64,000 nucleotides of DNA, from assembly GCF_001429395.1 (NCBI RefSeq), contig NZ_LMJT01000011.1, positions 40,139-104,138 on the forward strand, read 5' to 3'. The stretch comes from Allobosea sp. Root381 (GTDB taxonomy: Bacteria > Pseudomonadota > Alphaproteobacteria > Rhizobiales > Beijerinckiaceae). Below, one piece after another: positions 50,861-59,212 of this stretch (position 1 is its first letter; each line of letters starts with the position of its first letter). A program made the position numbers and the translations under genes. The notes under the pieces were generated by a model, which was not told where the DNA came from, did not search any database, and was given only the letters and a program-made list of their open reading frames with translations.

Positions 50861-53680
50861 TCAGGAGAGCCGTGCCAACGCCTCGGCGATCTTCAGCTTG
50901 CGCGCCTGCGCGGCGGCCTTGCGGTCGCGGTTCTCCTCGACGATCTCGTCCGGCGCGCGCGCCATGAAATCGGGGTTGCCGAGCTTCTTGTCGACGACCG
51001 CGATGTCCTGGTCGAGCTTGGCCATCTCCTTGGTCAGACGGACCCTTTCGACCTCCAGATCGATGATGCCGGCGAGCGGCAGGGCCGCGACCTCGCCCCG
51101 CACGATGATCTGCGCCGATTGCCCCGGCGAGGCGGTCTCGAAGGCAATGCCCGAGATGCGGGCGAGCCGCTCGATCATCGGCCGCCAACTCTCGATCGTG
51201 CCGCGCGTTGCCGCCGAGGCGTTGACGAGCACGAGCGGCGCCTGGGTGCCAGCCGGAACATTGACCTCGGAGCGCACCGAGCGGATGTCCGAGATCAAAT
51301 CGACGACGAAGCCGATCTCGGCCTCCGCCGCCGCGTCCTTCAACGCCGAGAGGTCCGGCCACCGCGTCAGGCAGACGAGCGAGGCATCGCCCGCCATCAG
51401 TTCGCGGGGAGCCCCCTCGCCCGCCTTCTGGGCCCAGAGCTCCTCGGTGAGGAAGGGCATGAAGGGGTGCAGCAGCTGGCAGATCAGGTCGATAACGTAG
51501 GCGGTCGTCGCCTGCGTCTCGGCCTTTTCGGCCGGATCGACGCCCTCGCCCTGCAAAACCGGCTTGGCCAATTCCAGATACCAGTCGCAGAACTGGTTCC
51601 AGACGAAACGATAGGCGGCGCCGGCCGCCTCGTTAAAGCGGAAGGTAGGAATGCCGGCCGCGATCTCCTCGGCCGCGGTCGCCGCCTCGCTGAGGATCCA
51701 GCGGTTGAGCGGCTGCTTCACCGCTGCCGGATCGAAGCCCGCCGCGCGGGCGCAGCCGTTGAGTTCCGCGAAGCGGGCGGCGTTCCAGATTTTGGTCGCG
51801 AAGTTGCGGTAGCCCTCGACGCGCGAAGTCGCGAGCTTGATGTCGCGCCCCTGCGCCGCCATCGCGGAAAGCGTGAAGCGCAGAGCGTCCGCCCCGTACT
51901 GATCGACCAGCGTCAACGGGTCGATGACGTTGCCCTTGGACTTCGACATCTTCGCGCCCTTCTCGTCGCGAACGATGGCGTGGATATAGACGTCCCTGAA
52001 CGGCACCTCGTCCATGAAGTTGAGGCCCATCATCATCATCCGGGCGACCCAGAAGAAGATGATGTCGAAAGCGGTAACGAGCGTCGCCGTCGGGTAGTAG
52101 CGCTTGAGCTCGGCCGTATCGTCCGGCCAGCCCAGAGTCGAGAACGGCCAGAGCGCCGAGGAAAACCAGGTGTCGAGCACGTCCTCGTCGCGGGTGAGCG
52201 CGACCGGCCCACCATAGTGGTTCACGGCCAGCGCCTGCGCCGCCGTCTCGGATTCGGCGACGAAACACTCGCCGTCCGGCCCGTACCAGGCCGGAATCTG
52301 ATGTCCCCACCAGAGCTGGCGCGAGACGCACCAGGGCTCGATGTTCTCCAGCCAGTCGTAGTAGACCTTGGTCCAGCTTTCGGGCGTGAACTTCGTGCGC
52401 CCGTCCTGCACCGCCTTCAGCGCCCGGTTGGCGAGCGGCTTGACGTCGACATACCACTGGTCGGTCAGCCAGGGCTCGATCACGACGTCGGAGCGGTCGC
52501 CATGGGGAACCGTGTTCGTATTAGGCTCGACCTTGGCGAGCAACCCACGCTCGGCCATCAGGGCCACGACAGCCTTGCGCGCGGCAAAGCGGTCAAGGCC
52601 GTGCAGGGCAAGCGCCGCCTTCTCGGGCGTGCTGCCGGCCAGGAAATCCTCGTTCTCGTCGAGCAGGATGCGCGCCTCGCCGTCGAGGATGTTGATGACG
52701 GCGAGCTTGTGACGCTTGCCGACCTCGAAGTCGTTGAAGTCGTGCGCCGGGGTGATCTTGACCGCGCCGGTGCCCTTCTCGGGGTCGGCGTAGTCGTCAG
52801 GAACGATCGGGATGATGCGCCCGACCAGCGGCAGCAAGACGTTGCGACCGATCAATTGCCCGAGCGTCTCGTTCTCAGGATGCACGGCGACGCCCGTGTC
52901 GCCCAGCATCGTCTCCGGCCGCGTCGTCGCGACGGTGATGAAGGTCGAGGCATCGTCGGCGTCGTAGACGACGCCTTCGAGCGGATAGTTGAAATAATAA
53001 AGATGCCCGTTCGGATCCTTGTTCAGGACCTTGTCGAGCTTGGCGGCGTCGAAGGCCTCCTCGCCGCCGCGCTGCCATTTGAATGAGCCGGTTTTCTCGA
53101 CCTGCAGGACTTCGAGGTCCGAGATCGCTGTCTGGAACTTCGGATCCCAGTTGACCAGCCGCTTGGCGCGGTAGATCAGCCCCTGCCGGTGAAGGCCGAC
53201 GAAGACCTTCAGCACGGCGGCGCTCAGACCCTCATCCATCGTGAAGCGCTCGCGCGACCAGTCGCAGGAGGCACCGAGACGCCTGAGCTGATTGACGATT
53301 GTCCCGCCCGACTCTTCCTTCCAGCGCCAGACCTCGCCCAGGAAGGCCTCGCGGCCCATGCTGCGACGGTCGGTCTTGTTCTCGGCGGCAAGCCTGCGTT
53401 CGACGACCATCTGCGTCGCGATGCCGGCATGGTCGGTGCCCGGCTGCCAGAGCACGTCCTTGCCGCGCATGCGCTCGAAGCGGCAGAGCACGTCCTGCAG
53501 CGTGTTGTTGAGCGCATGCCCCATATGCAGAGAGCCCGTCACGTTCGGCGGCGGGATCACGATGCAATAGGGTTCCGCACCAGGCTGCGCACCACGCCCC
53601 GCGGCGAAGGCGTTGGCCTCTTCCCAGGCCTTGCTGATCCGCGCCTCGACGGCGGCCGGCTCGAATGTCTTGTCCATCAT
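50861..53680 (-). CDS. valS: Valine-tRNA ligase
   Basis: 939 residues. Class Ia synthetase with PPPNVTGSLHMGHALNNT (HIGH motif as HMGH, 52-55), KMSKSKGNV (about 575-583), an editing domain between (about 190-360) and a C-terminal coiled coil ending LKIAEALARLS. ATG 53680 starts MMDKTFEP; a second ATG follows at 53677. In Caulobacter popZ is the immediate neighbour (general knowledge); here dps and stress genes lie between. Confidence 0.98.
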   Translation of the reverse strand: MMDKTFEPAAVEARISKAWEEANAFAAGRGAQPGAEPYCIVIPPPNVTGSLHMGHALNNTLQDVLCRFERMRGKDVLWQPGTDHAGIATQMVVERRLAAENKTDRRSMGREAFLGEVWRWKEESGGTIVNQLRRLGASCDWSRERFTMDEGLSAAVLKVFVGLHRQGLIYRAKRLVNWDPKFQTAISDLEVLQVEKTGSFKWQRGGEEAFDAAKLDKVLNKDPNGHLYYFNYPLEGVVYDADDASTFITVATTRPETMLGDTGVAVHPENETLGQLIGRNVLLPLVGRIIPIVPDDYADPEKGTGAVKITPAHDFNDFEVGKRHKLAVINILDGEARILLDENEDFLAGSTPEKAALALHGLDRFAARKAVVALMAERGLLAKVEPNTNTVPHGDRSDVVIEPWLTDQWYVDVKPLANRALKAVQDGRTKFTPESWTKVYYDWLENIEPWCVSRQLWWGHQIPAWYGPDGECFVAESETAAQALAVNHYGGPVALTRDEDVLDTWFSSALWPFSTLGWPDDTAELKRYYPTATLVTAFDIIFFWVARMMMMGLNFMDEVPFRDVYIHAIVRDEKGAKMSKSKGNVIDPLTLVDQYGADALRFTLSAMAAQGRDIKLATSRVEGYRNFATKIWNAARFAELNGCARAAGFDPAAVKQPLNRWILSEAATAAEEIAAGIPTFRFNEAAGAAYRFVWNQFCDWYLELAKPVLQGEGVDPAEKAETQATTAYVIDLICQLLHPFMPFLTEELWAQKAGEGAPRELMAGDASLVCLTRWPDLSALKDAAAEAEIGFVVDLISDIRSVRSEVNVPAGTQAPLVLVNASAATRGTIESWRPMIERLARISGIAFETASPGQSAQIIVRGEVAALPLAGIIDLEVERVRLTKEMAKLDQDIAVVDKKLGNPDFMARAPDEIVEENRDRKAAAQARKLKIAEALARLS

Positions 53681-53696
53681 CGCTTCGCTCGAACGC

Positions 53697-53724
53697 AAAA
53701 CGGCCGGGGGCGGGCCCCGGCCGT
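53697..53724 (-). terminator. Rho-independent terminator of dps
   Basis: Perfect 10-base stem ACGGCCGGGG / CCCCGGCCGT (53700-53709, 53715-53724) with a 5-base loop. On the minus strand it is followed by TTTTGCG. It separates dps from valS and sits about 20 bases before the valS start. Confidence 0.8.
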
Positions 53725-53827
53725 GAGATTTAAGGCCTGGAAGGTTGGAGGACTTAAGAACCCAAGCAACCCCCTCGCGTCAACCATGGCCCGTGGGGCC
53801 ACGACACCGCGCGAAGGGCGTTACCCC

Positions 53828-54388
53828 TCACGCCGGGAGGTTCGACTGCAGGAACCAGAGCGCCTTGTCGAGCATGCGCGAATAACCGGTCAGCAGGTCA
53901 GCGGTGCCGGCATCGCCGGCCTCGTCGCTCGCATCGATAGCCTCGCGGACGAGGTTCGCTGCTTCGGCATAACGATCAATGAGCGCGTCGAGGTGATCTT
54001 TTACCGCGACGATATCGGTCGGGTAGGGCTTGAGCGAGCTCGATGCGGCGGTCGTCTGGGTCGTGCCGAAGGCGATGCCGCCGAGTTGCGCGATGCGCTC
54101 GGCGACCGTGTCGACATGAACGTCGAGTTCGCCGCGGAAAGTGTCCAGCATCTTGTGAATGCCGATGAAGCCCGGCCCCTTCAGGTTCCAATGCGCCTGC
54201 TTGGTCAGGAGCGCGAGATCGATCCCGTCGGCAAGCCGCGCATTGAGCAGCCCGGCGACCTGGCTCTTGGTATTCGAGGCGAGATCGACCTTGCTGCTCT
54301 TCACGATCTTCGAGCTCGCGGATCCGACCGCGGTCTTGTTCCCAGTCGTTGCCTTGCTACCGGCGGCTGCGGATGCGTGCTTCTTCAT
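53828..54388 (-). CDS. dps: Dps-family DNA-protecting ferritin-like protein
   Basis: 186 residues. Ferroxidase ligands of the Dps fold are in KQAHWNLKGPGF and HKMLDTFRGELDVHVDTVAERI (about 67-105), then a long helix ending in ARLDK-like RMLDKALWFLQSNLP. The first 45 residues are a Lys/Ser/Thr/Ala tail like the DNA-binding tail of some Dps proteins. ATG 54388 follows AGGGAG; the open frame upstream is not conserved. Upstream lies an EcfG-like promoter (54445-54469). Confidence 0.94.
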   Translation of the reverse strand: MKKHASAAAGSKATTGNKTAVGSASSKIVKSSKVDLASNTKSQVAGLLNARLADGIDLALLTKQAHWNLKGPGFIGIHKMLDTFRGELDVHVDTVAERIAQLGGIAFGTTQTTAASSSLKPYPTDIVAVKDHLDALIDRYAEAANLVREAIDASDEAGDAGTADLLTGYSRMLDKALWFLQSNLPA

Positions 54389-54444
54389 GGCGTACTCCCT
54401 GGACGGATAGGACGGGTTGCCGGGCAAGCTGATGCCGCGAGGGA

Positions 54445-54469
54445 TACGCGCGAGTGCCATGCGCGTTCC
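54445..54469 (-). promoter_or_regulatory. Candidate EcfG-type promoter of dps
   Basis: On the minus strand, GGAAC (54469-54465), 16 bases, then CGTA (54448-54445), one mismatch to the EcfG consensus GGAAC-N16/17-CGTT. Expected start about 50 bases before dps. The divergent stress gene has a similar element (54521-54546). Confidence 0.55.
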
Positions 54470-54520
54470 ATCCGGCCAGCCTTTAGGAGTTGCGCTGCTC
54501 GTTTCGAGAAGCGCGCTGAA

Positions 54521-54546
54521 GGAACCTGTCGTGCCGTCCGCCAGTT
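54521..54546 (+). promoter_or_regulatory. Candidate EcfG-type promoter of the pyridoxamine-oxidase-like gene
   Basis: GGAAC (54521-54525), 17 bases, AGTT (54543-54546). One mismatch to GGAAC-N16/17-CGTT. Start of transcription would be about 25 bases before ATG 54577. Confidence 0.55.
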
Positions 54547-54576
54547 TGAGTCTCCAGACAAGCGAGGAGCTTAACC

Positions 54577-55062
54577 ATGAGCCATCACAGCGACCAGGAT
54601 CGCGTCTGGGACCTCATCGAAGATATCAAATTCGCGATGCTGGTCACCCATGACGGCGACGGCGACGAGCTGCGTGCCCGCCCGATGCATGCACACGGCC
54701 AACGCGAGGACGATTCGATCTATTTCCTGACCGACCGTCGCCATCACAAGGACGACGAGATCAATCTCAATGAGAATGTCTGCGTCGCCTTCGCGGACAA
54801 TAGCGGCATGCGTTACGTCTCGGTCACCGGAACGGCCACGGTCCTCGACGACCGCGCCAAGGTTCACGCGCTGTGGGATCCCTCCAATAAGGCGTTCTGG
54901 GACAGCGAGGACGATCCGAACATTCGCGTCCTGCGCGTGCGCCCCTCGATGGCGGAGTTTTGGGACAGCCCGGGCAAGCTGGTCACGACCGTGAAGATGG
55001 CTGCCGCCGCCCTCACCGGCTCCAAGCCGGACCTCGGCATCAACAGGAAGGTGACGCTCTGA
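54577..55062 (+). CDS. Pyridoxamine 5'-phosphate oxidase-family general stress protein
   Basis: 161 residues. Split-barrel flavin fold: VWDLIEDIKFAMLVTHDGDGDELRARPM, IYFLTDRRHHKDDEINLNENVCVAF and VRPSMAEFWDSPGKL. The family includes YdaG and general stress protein 26. GAGGAG just before ATG 54577. Stop overlaps the next start by one base (TGATG). Confidence 0.9.
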   Translation: MSHHSDQDRVWDLIEDIKFAMLVTHDGDGDELRARPMHAHGQREDDSIYFLTDRRHHKDDEINLNENVCVAFADNSGMRYVSVTGTATVLDDRAKVHALWDPSNKAFWDSEDDPNIRVLRVRPSMAEFWDSPGKLVTTVKMAAAALTGSKPDLGINRKVTL

Positions 55063-55292
55063 TGAATCTGCTTGTTCACGCCGTCGGCGCCTGGATCGCC
55101 GCAGAAGCCGCCTCGGGCCGCTATCCGCGCCCGGTCGCCGTCGCGCTCTCGATGCTTGTATCGCGGCTCGGAGCGCCGACAGCGGCGATGACCCTGCTCG
55201 CTTTCGCCGTCAAGCAGTTGAACGATGCAGGAGCGTTCCGCGCCGTGAAGAGCACGCCGCCTCGGCGCTCGAGGCTGCCGCCCAAGCGCTGA
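55062..55292 (+). CDS. Small hypothetical protein coupled to the stress oxidase gene
   Basis: 76 residues. No family recognised. Amphipathic helices (about 1-17, AVGAWIAAEAASG, and about 25-52, VALSMLVSRLGAPTAAMTLLAF) then a basic tail RRSRLPPKR. Starts on the TGATG that ends the stress gene, so translation is coupled and its role probably belongs to the stress response. Ends 30 bases before the convergent popZ. Confidence 0.6.
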   Translation: MNLLVHAVGAWIAAEAASGRYPRPVAVALSMLVSRLGAPTAAMTLLAFAVKQLNDAGAFRAVKSTPPRRSRLPPKR

Positions 55293-55322
55293 CCCACGTC
55301 TGGCGCCACGACGAAAGCCGCG

Positions 55323-55919
55323 TCAGCTCCGCCCGCCGCGCGCCACCCGCTCGATCTCGGCGCGAACGAGCCGTTCGACCATGGTCGGCAGGTTGTCGTC
55401 GAGCCAGGATTTGAGCATCGGCTTCAGCATGTCCTTGACGAGATCCTCGAGCGTGCGCGCGTTGTTCGTCAGGACGGTATGGGCGAGATGGCCGAAGGCA
55501 CTGTTGACCGCCGAGCTGGTCTGGTCGGACAGCAACTGAGCCATGTCGAAGGATGGAGCGGCGTGCTGCGGCATCTCGACGGCAGCGACCGGCTCCCGGA
55601 CCGGCTCGATCGGCGCCGGGGCGGGCTCTGGCGGTACGGGCTCGATGAAATCGACGTCGCCATCGGGCATGCGCGTCTCTGGCGCTGCCGCGGGCTCCGG
55701 CTCGGGCGCCGGAAGCAGAGCGGCCTCGGCTCCGAGATCGAGCACGTCCTCGTCGATGATATCGGCTGAGTTGTCGGCCGGCGCAGGCTGGACCACAGCA
55801 GCCTCCTCGGCTGCTCCTTCCGCCTCGGCGGGCTTGCCCTCGTCATCCGCGATGATCCGCCGGATGGAGGCGAGAATCTCCTCCATCGACGGTTCGTTGG
55901 GCTTCGGTTGCGCGCTCAT
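55323..55919 (-). CDS. popZ: Polar organizing protein PopZ
   Basis: 198 residues. DUF2497 protein that forms the pole-anchoring network holding ParB and cell-cycle factors. N-terminal PSMEEILASIRRIIADDE (about 10-28), an acidic/Pro-rich middle (about 30-115) and a C-terminal LEDLVKDMLKPMLKSWLDDN, MVERLVRAEIERVA oligomerisation region. Starts MSAQPKPNEP at 55919. valS and tolC are its neighbours as in Caulobacter, with the stress genes inserted on the valS side. Confidence 0.93.
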   Translation of the reverse strand: MSAQPKPNEPSMEEILASIRRIIADDEGKPAEAEGAAEEAAVVQPAPADNSADIIDEDVLDLGAEAALLPAPEPEPAAAPETRMPDGDVDFIEPVPPEPAPAPIEPVREPVAAVEMPQHAAPSFDMAQLLSDQTSSAVNSAFGHLAHTVLTNNARTLEDLVKDMLKPMLKSWLDDNLPTMVERLVRAEIERVARGGRS

Positions 55920-56102
55920 CTGTTTCCGGACCACTCGACTCCGGGCGCATCGAACGAATCAAGGCAGCCCCGCCCGTCGAGTATTTCACCGGAGCGATGC
56001 CAGGCAAGCCGGCATGTCCTTCCGCCCACAAGGAAATTCTGGCTGTTGCGCTAATGTCGATGCAGGCTGGAGCGGCAGCGTCTCGCCTCCCCGCCTGGAG
56101 GC

Positions 56103-56125
56103 GGCGCAGGCAGACGGCCTGCGCC
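56103..56125 (-). terminator. Hairpin after tolC
   Basis: Perfect 9-base stem GGCGCAGGC / GCCTGCGCC (56103-56111, 56117-56125) with a 5-base loop, about 10 bases after the tolC stop on the minus strand. No U-tract, so terminator function is uncertain. Confidence 0.35.
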
Positions 56126-56134
56126 CTGGCCAGC

Positions 56135-57544
56135 TCAGCGTCCGTCGGGAGTCTGCGTGCCCCAGAGCAGGCCCTTGACCTGGTCGTAATGCTTGCGAGC
56201 GTCGTAGATCTGCGCCCTCAGCTTCAGGGTTTCCGCCGAGAGCCGACCGATGGCCGAAAGCACGGCATAAGAGGCCACGACGCGGTCGCGCTGAGCCGTC
56301 ACCAGCGTCGAGCGCGCGATCACGAGCTCCTGCTGGGCGTTGAGGACGTCCAGTGTGGTGCGCTGGCCGACCTTGGCTTCCTCGCGGACGCCGGCCAACG
56401 CGGTTTCCGCAGCCTGGACCTGAGCCTGCGCGGCGATGATCTGGGCCTTTGCCGCATCATGCGCGCCCCAGGCGGAAACCACAGCGGCTCGGACGGTGTC
56501 GCGCTGCGTATCAACCTCGATCCGGCGTTGGCCGGCCGTTTCCTTGGCCTGCCGGGTGCGCGAATAGACTTGGCCACCTTCGTAGATCGGGATCGTGAGC
56601 GTGCCGACGATGCTGGCCGATGTGCGGTTGTCGCCGAACTGCTGGGTATCGTAGCGCTGCTGCACGAGGCCACGCACACCGAGCGTCGGGTAAAGATCGG
56701 CTTCCGTCACCTTGACCTGCAGCTCCGCCGCATCGACGCCGTGCAGCGATGCGACGATGGCGGGATGGCTGGAGAGAGCCGCGTTGAGGGCGGCCGGCAA
56801 CGATCTCGGCAGGAACTTCTCGACCGGGCGGCCCGGCGCGAGCTGCCTCGGCTCCGTCCCGACATTCTGCCGATAACGCGCGATCGAGGTCTTGAGGTTC
56901 GATTCGGCGAGGATCGCCTGCGACTGCGCCTGCGACAGCCGCGCCTCGGCCTGAGCCACGTCCGTGCGCGTCACCTCGCCGACCTGGAAGCGGTCGCGCG
57001 TCTGGCGCAACTGCTCTTCCAGAACTTCGACGTTGTTGCGGTTGAGATCGAGGATCGCGGTGTCCCGCAGCACGTTCATATAGGAGGTAGCGGCGTCGAG
57101 CAGGACGTTTTGCTCGGTGTTCTGCAGGGTGGCGCGCGCTCCAAGCACCAGCGATTCGGCCTGGCTGACCGAGCTGCGCGTCTTGCCGCCATCGAAGATG
57201 TTCTGGTCGATCTGCACGCCGGCGCCGCGCGGGCCGAGCCGCGTGGTCGAGTTGCCGAGCGCGGGCAACCGGGTATCGGTGATGCTGGCGCCGATGTCGG
57301 CGGAAGCCGTGATCCGCGGCCGATAGCCGGACAGAGCCTGCGGCACGTTCTCGTTGGTGGCCCGAACCGAGGCGCGCTGTGCGTTCAGGGTAGGATTGCC
57401 GGCATAGGCTCGCGCCAGAGCTGCATCCATGGTCTGCGCCAGCGCTGTGGGCGCCACGCCGGCCGCGAGCGCAAAGCCGAGCGCCGCCGCGAAACCGAGC
57501 CCCGTGGTCTTCCCGATATTATGTCTTGTCACTGGACGCCTCAT
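56135..57544 (-). CDS. tolC: TolC-family outer membrane efflux protein
   Basis: 469 residues. Signal peptide (about 1-37, LGFAAALGFALAAGVAPTALAQ). The TolC coiled barrel follows, with the typical NPTLNAQRA, FDGGKTRSSVSQAES and AYAVLSAIGRLSAETLKL repeats in two structural halves. Exports drugs or proteins with an inner-membrane partner. ATG 57544 chosen; an earlier in-frame ATG exists at 57571. Confidence 0.93.
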   Translation of the reverse strand: MRRPVTRHNIGKTTGLGFAAALGFALAAGVAPTALAQTMDAALARAYAGNPTLNAQRASVRATNENVPQALSGYRPRITASADIGASITDTRLPALGNSTTRLGPRGAGVQIDQNIFDGGKTRSSVSQAESLVLGARATLQNTEQNVLLDAATSYMNVLRDTAILDLNRNNVEVLEEQLRQTRDRFQVGEVTRTDVAQAEARLSQAQSQAILAESNLKTSIARYRQNVGTEPRQLAPGRPVEKFLPRSLPAALNAALSSHPAIVASLHGVDAAELQVKVTEADLYPTLGVRGLVQQRYDTQQFGDNRTSASIVGTLTIPIYEGGQVYSRTRQAKETAGQRRIEVDTQRDTVRAAVVSAWGAHDAAKAQIIAAQAQVQAAETALAGVREEAKVGQRTTLDVLNAQQELVIARSTLVTAQRDRVVASYAVLSAIGRLSAETLKLRAQIYDARKHYDQVKGLLWGTQTPDGR

Positions 57545-57666
57545 GTGCGGACTCGAGTCGCGCCCAGGCATCGCCCCAGCCTCGGCATACGTGTAGACTA
57601 TTACATAACCTGACCGGGCATTTGCGCCAATGCGCAGATGGGGCAGGCCAAGCTTTGATTTGCCCA

Positions 57667-57686
57667 GTGCCGCAAAAATGCGACAC
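57667..57686. promoter_or_regulatory. Imperfect inverted repeat between tolC and pcm
   Basis: GTGCCGCA-AAAA-TGCGACAC, seven of eight arm pairs match, in the 152-base gap between pcm and tolC. It could be a regulator site for tolC or part of the pcm 3' end; no family of operator is recognised. Confidence 0.3.
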
Positions 57687-57696
57687 TCGGATGAAC

Positions 57697-58335
57697 TCAG
57701 AAGACAAAGGCCGGGGCCCGACGGAACTCCGATAAAGCCGGCGCAGCAGCGTCGAAAACCGGCCGCCCCGAGACGTTTCCGCCTGATTCCTGGTAAAGTT
57801 TGACCCTCGCCGAGCGGCCCAGCCCCTCGACGACGATGAGCCGCCCACCCTGGCGCAGCAGCGAAAAGAGCGTCTCCGGAGCCGTCTCGCAGGCGCCGCT
57901 GACCAGAATCGCATCGAAAGCAGCATCGGCGGGGCGATTCGCCGTGACCGACACGGCAACGCCAGCCTCGCGCAGAGCTGGCTCCGCCAGCGCATGAGCG
58001 GCCACGTCGGGCTCCCAGAGCGTGGCCTGCGTGCCCATGCGGGCCATCAGCGCGGCGCCATAGCCGGTTGCCCCGCCATATTCGAGAACGTCCTCACCCG
58101 GCTGCAGATCCAGAAGCTGGATCATGCGGGCGATCACCATCGGCGTCATCAGCGCCCGGCCCGTCCCGGGCAGCGGCACCGGCTGATCGAGATAGGCCAG
58201 ATGGGCCAGCGTTTCGGGCAGGAAGGCCTCGCGCGGAACCTCGTCGGCCGCGGCCAGGACGGCGCGGTCCATCACGTCATAGGTCCGCAGTTGGCAGTCC
58301 ACCATCATGCGGCGCAGTGCGGCGAAACTCTCCAT
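57697..58335 (-). CDS. pcm: Protein-L-isoaspartate O-methyltransferase
   Basis: 212 residues. Repairs isoaspartyl residues using S-adenosylmethionine. Seen: MVDCQLRTYDVMDRAVLAAADEVPRE, and VLEYGGATGYGAALMARMG, the SAM-binding loop. The loop reads EYGGATG where the family usually has EIGTGSG, so this is the short PCMT subgroup common next to tolC in rhizobia. ATG 58335 precedes the conserved ALRRMMVDCQLR. Confidence 0.9.
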   Translation of the reverse strand: MESFAALRRMMVDCQLRTYDVMDRAVLAAADEVPREAFLPETLAHLAYLDQPVPLPGTGRALMTPMVIARMIQLLDLQPGEDVLEYGGATGYGAALMARMGTQATLWEPDVAAHALAEPALREAGVAVSVTANRPADAAFDAILVSGACETAPETLFSLLRQGGRLIVVEGLGRSARVKLYQESGGNVSGRPVFDAAAPALSEFRRAPAFVF

Positions 58336-58537
58336 GTCCCGAAATCTCCGTCCGCGGCTCTTTTGGGCATCGGCCCTGAAACCGACTGCCGGACAGACGC
58401 GGCAAAACGCCCGCCCTGCCGGCCCCGTGGCCGCCCGTGTGCTTTCTGTTCGAGTGCGCTGCAAAAGGCAAGCCGCCGCGGCCCGCGTCCACGCCGGCCC
58501 GCCGCCTGTTCAATCGAACTCTCTGGGAAAGAAAATT

Positions 58538-58611
58538 TGGAGGCCTCGCCCGGAATCGAACCGGGGTGCAAGGATTTGCAGTCCTCTGCGTAACCACTCC
58601 GCCACGAGGCC
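58538..58611 (-). tRNA. tRNA-Cys (GCA)
   Basis: Read on the minus strand. Seven-base acceptor stem GGCCTCG/CGAGGCC (58611-58605 and 58548-58542), anticodon loop CTGCAAA with GCA, T-loop GGTTCGATTCC and an encoded 3' CCA (58540-58538). 74 bases with CCA. Confidence 0.95.
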
Positions 58612-58779
58612 TTCCGCGGAGCCCACGTCTAAGCGGGCCACCGAGCGCCGCTATAACCACATGCCGCGGCCGGCTGCAACCGCCAACAGCACAGAATGAT
58701 GACGGCCGGAACAATCGCGCGCTTTCCTCGGAAAAGGGGTTGCGCCGCAGCATGGGCGCCGCTATTACGCCGCCACCGA

Positions 58780-58854
58780 TCCCGGATAGCTCAGCGGTAG
58801 AGCAATCGACTGTTAATCGATTGGTCGCAGGTTCGAATCCTGCTCCGGGAGCCA
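58780..58854 (+). tRNA. tRNA-Asn (GTT)
   Basis: Acceptor TCCCGGA/TCCGGGA (58780-58786, 58844-58850), D-loop AGCTCAGCGGTAGAGC, anticodon loop CTGTTAA with GTT, T-loop GGTTCGAATCC, discriminator G and encoded CCA (58852-58854). 75 bases. Confidence 0.95.
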
Positions 58855-59212
58855 GCGTTTTGAAGGGTCTGGACGCGCAACGCGACCAGACCCTTTTGCT
58901 GTCCGCGCAAACTCCAATTACGCCCGAAAGAAGCATCGGTATCCCTGCCCTGAGCGTCGGCATGGCGATCCGCCTCCGCGCTTCGACCGCGGCGGGAATC
59001 ACGGCCAGCCTTTTCCCCACCGGTCCAAGGATGGGGTGCGACGTGCCATCACCGCATAGAGCCGCTCGAATCAATCATGCAGATGGCCAGTGTTTCCGGC
59101 GAACCGGAGCTGTCGCGCCTTGAGATGAACGGCAGCGAACTGTTCGCTTCATGTGCCGTTGTGATCGGATCTGGTCTCTTCGACCGATACTGCCAACGGC
59201 AAGGAGACCGAT
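58855..59212. other. Non-coding stretch between tRNA-Asn and the small secreted protein gene
   Basis: 358 bases. I see no convincing gene: reading frames through it cross the tRNA genes and have no ribosome site. It holds one structured segment (59128-59160) just upstream of the secreted protein gene, described separately. Confidence 0.6.
59128..59160 (+). promoter_or_regulatory. Nested inverted repeats upstream of the secreted protein gene
   Basis: Outer arms AACGGCA (59128-59134) and TGCCGTT (59154-59160) enclose GCGAAC-T-GTTCGC (59135-59147). Both arm pairs are perfect. It lies 53 bases before ATG 59213, so it may be an operator or a leader structure. The inner pair with a one-base centre fits a protein site better than an RNA loop. 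Confidence 0.35.

Noticed and set aside
50840..53086. Plus-strand frame of 748 codons opposite valS
   Set aside because: ValS is complete with HMGH and KMSKS motifs. The antisense frame is a GC-rich shadow without start signals.
55997..57613. Plus-strand frame of 538 codons opposite tolC
   Set aside because: TolC has a signal peptide and full-length coverage; the antisense frame has no motif.
58277..59123. Frames crossing the tRNA-Cys and tRNA-Asn genes on both strands
   Set aside because: Both tRNAs are well formed with encoded CCA ends; a protein-coding gene through them is implausible.
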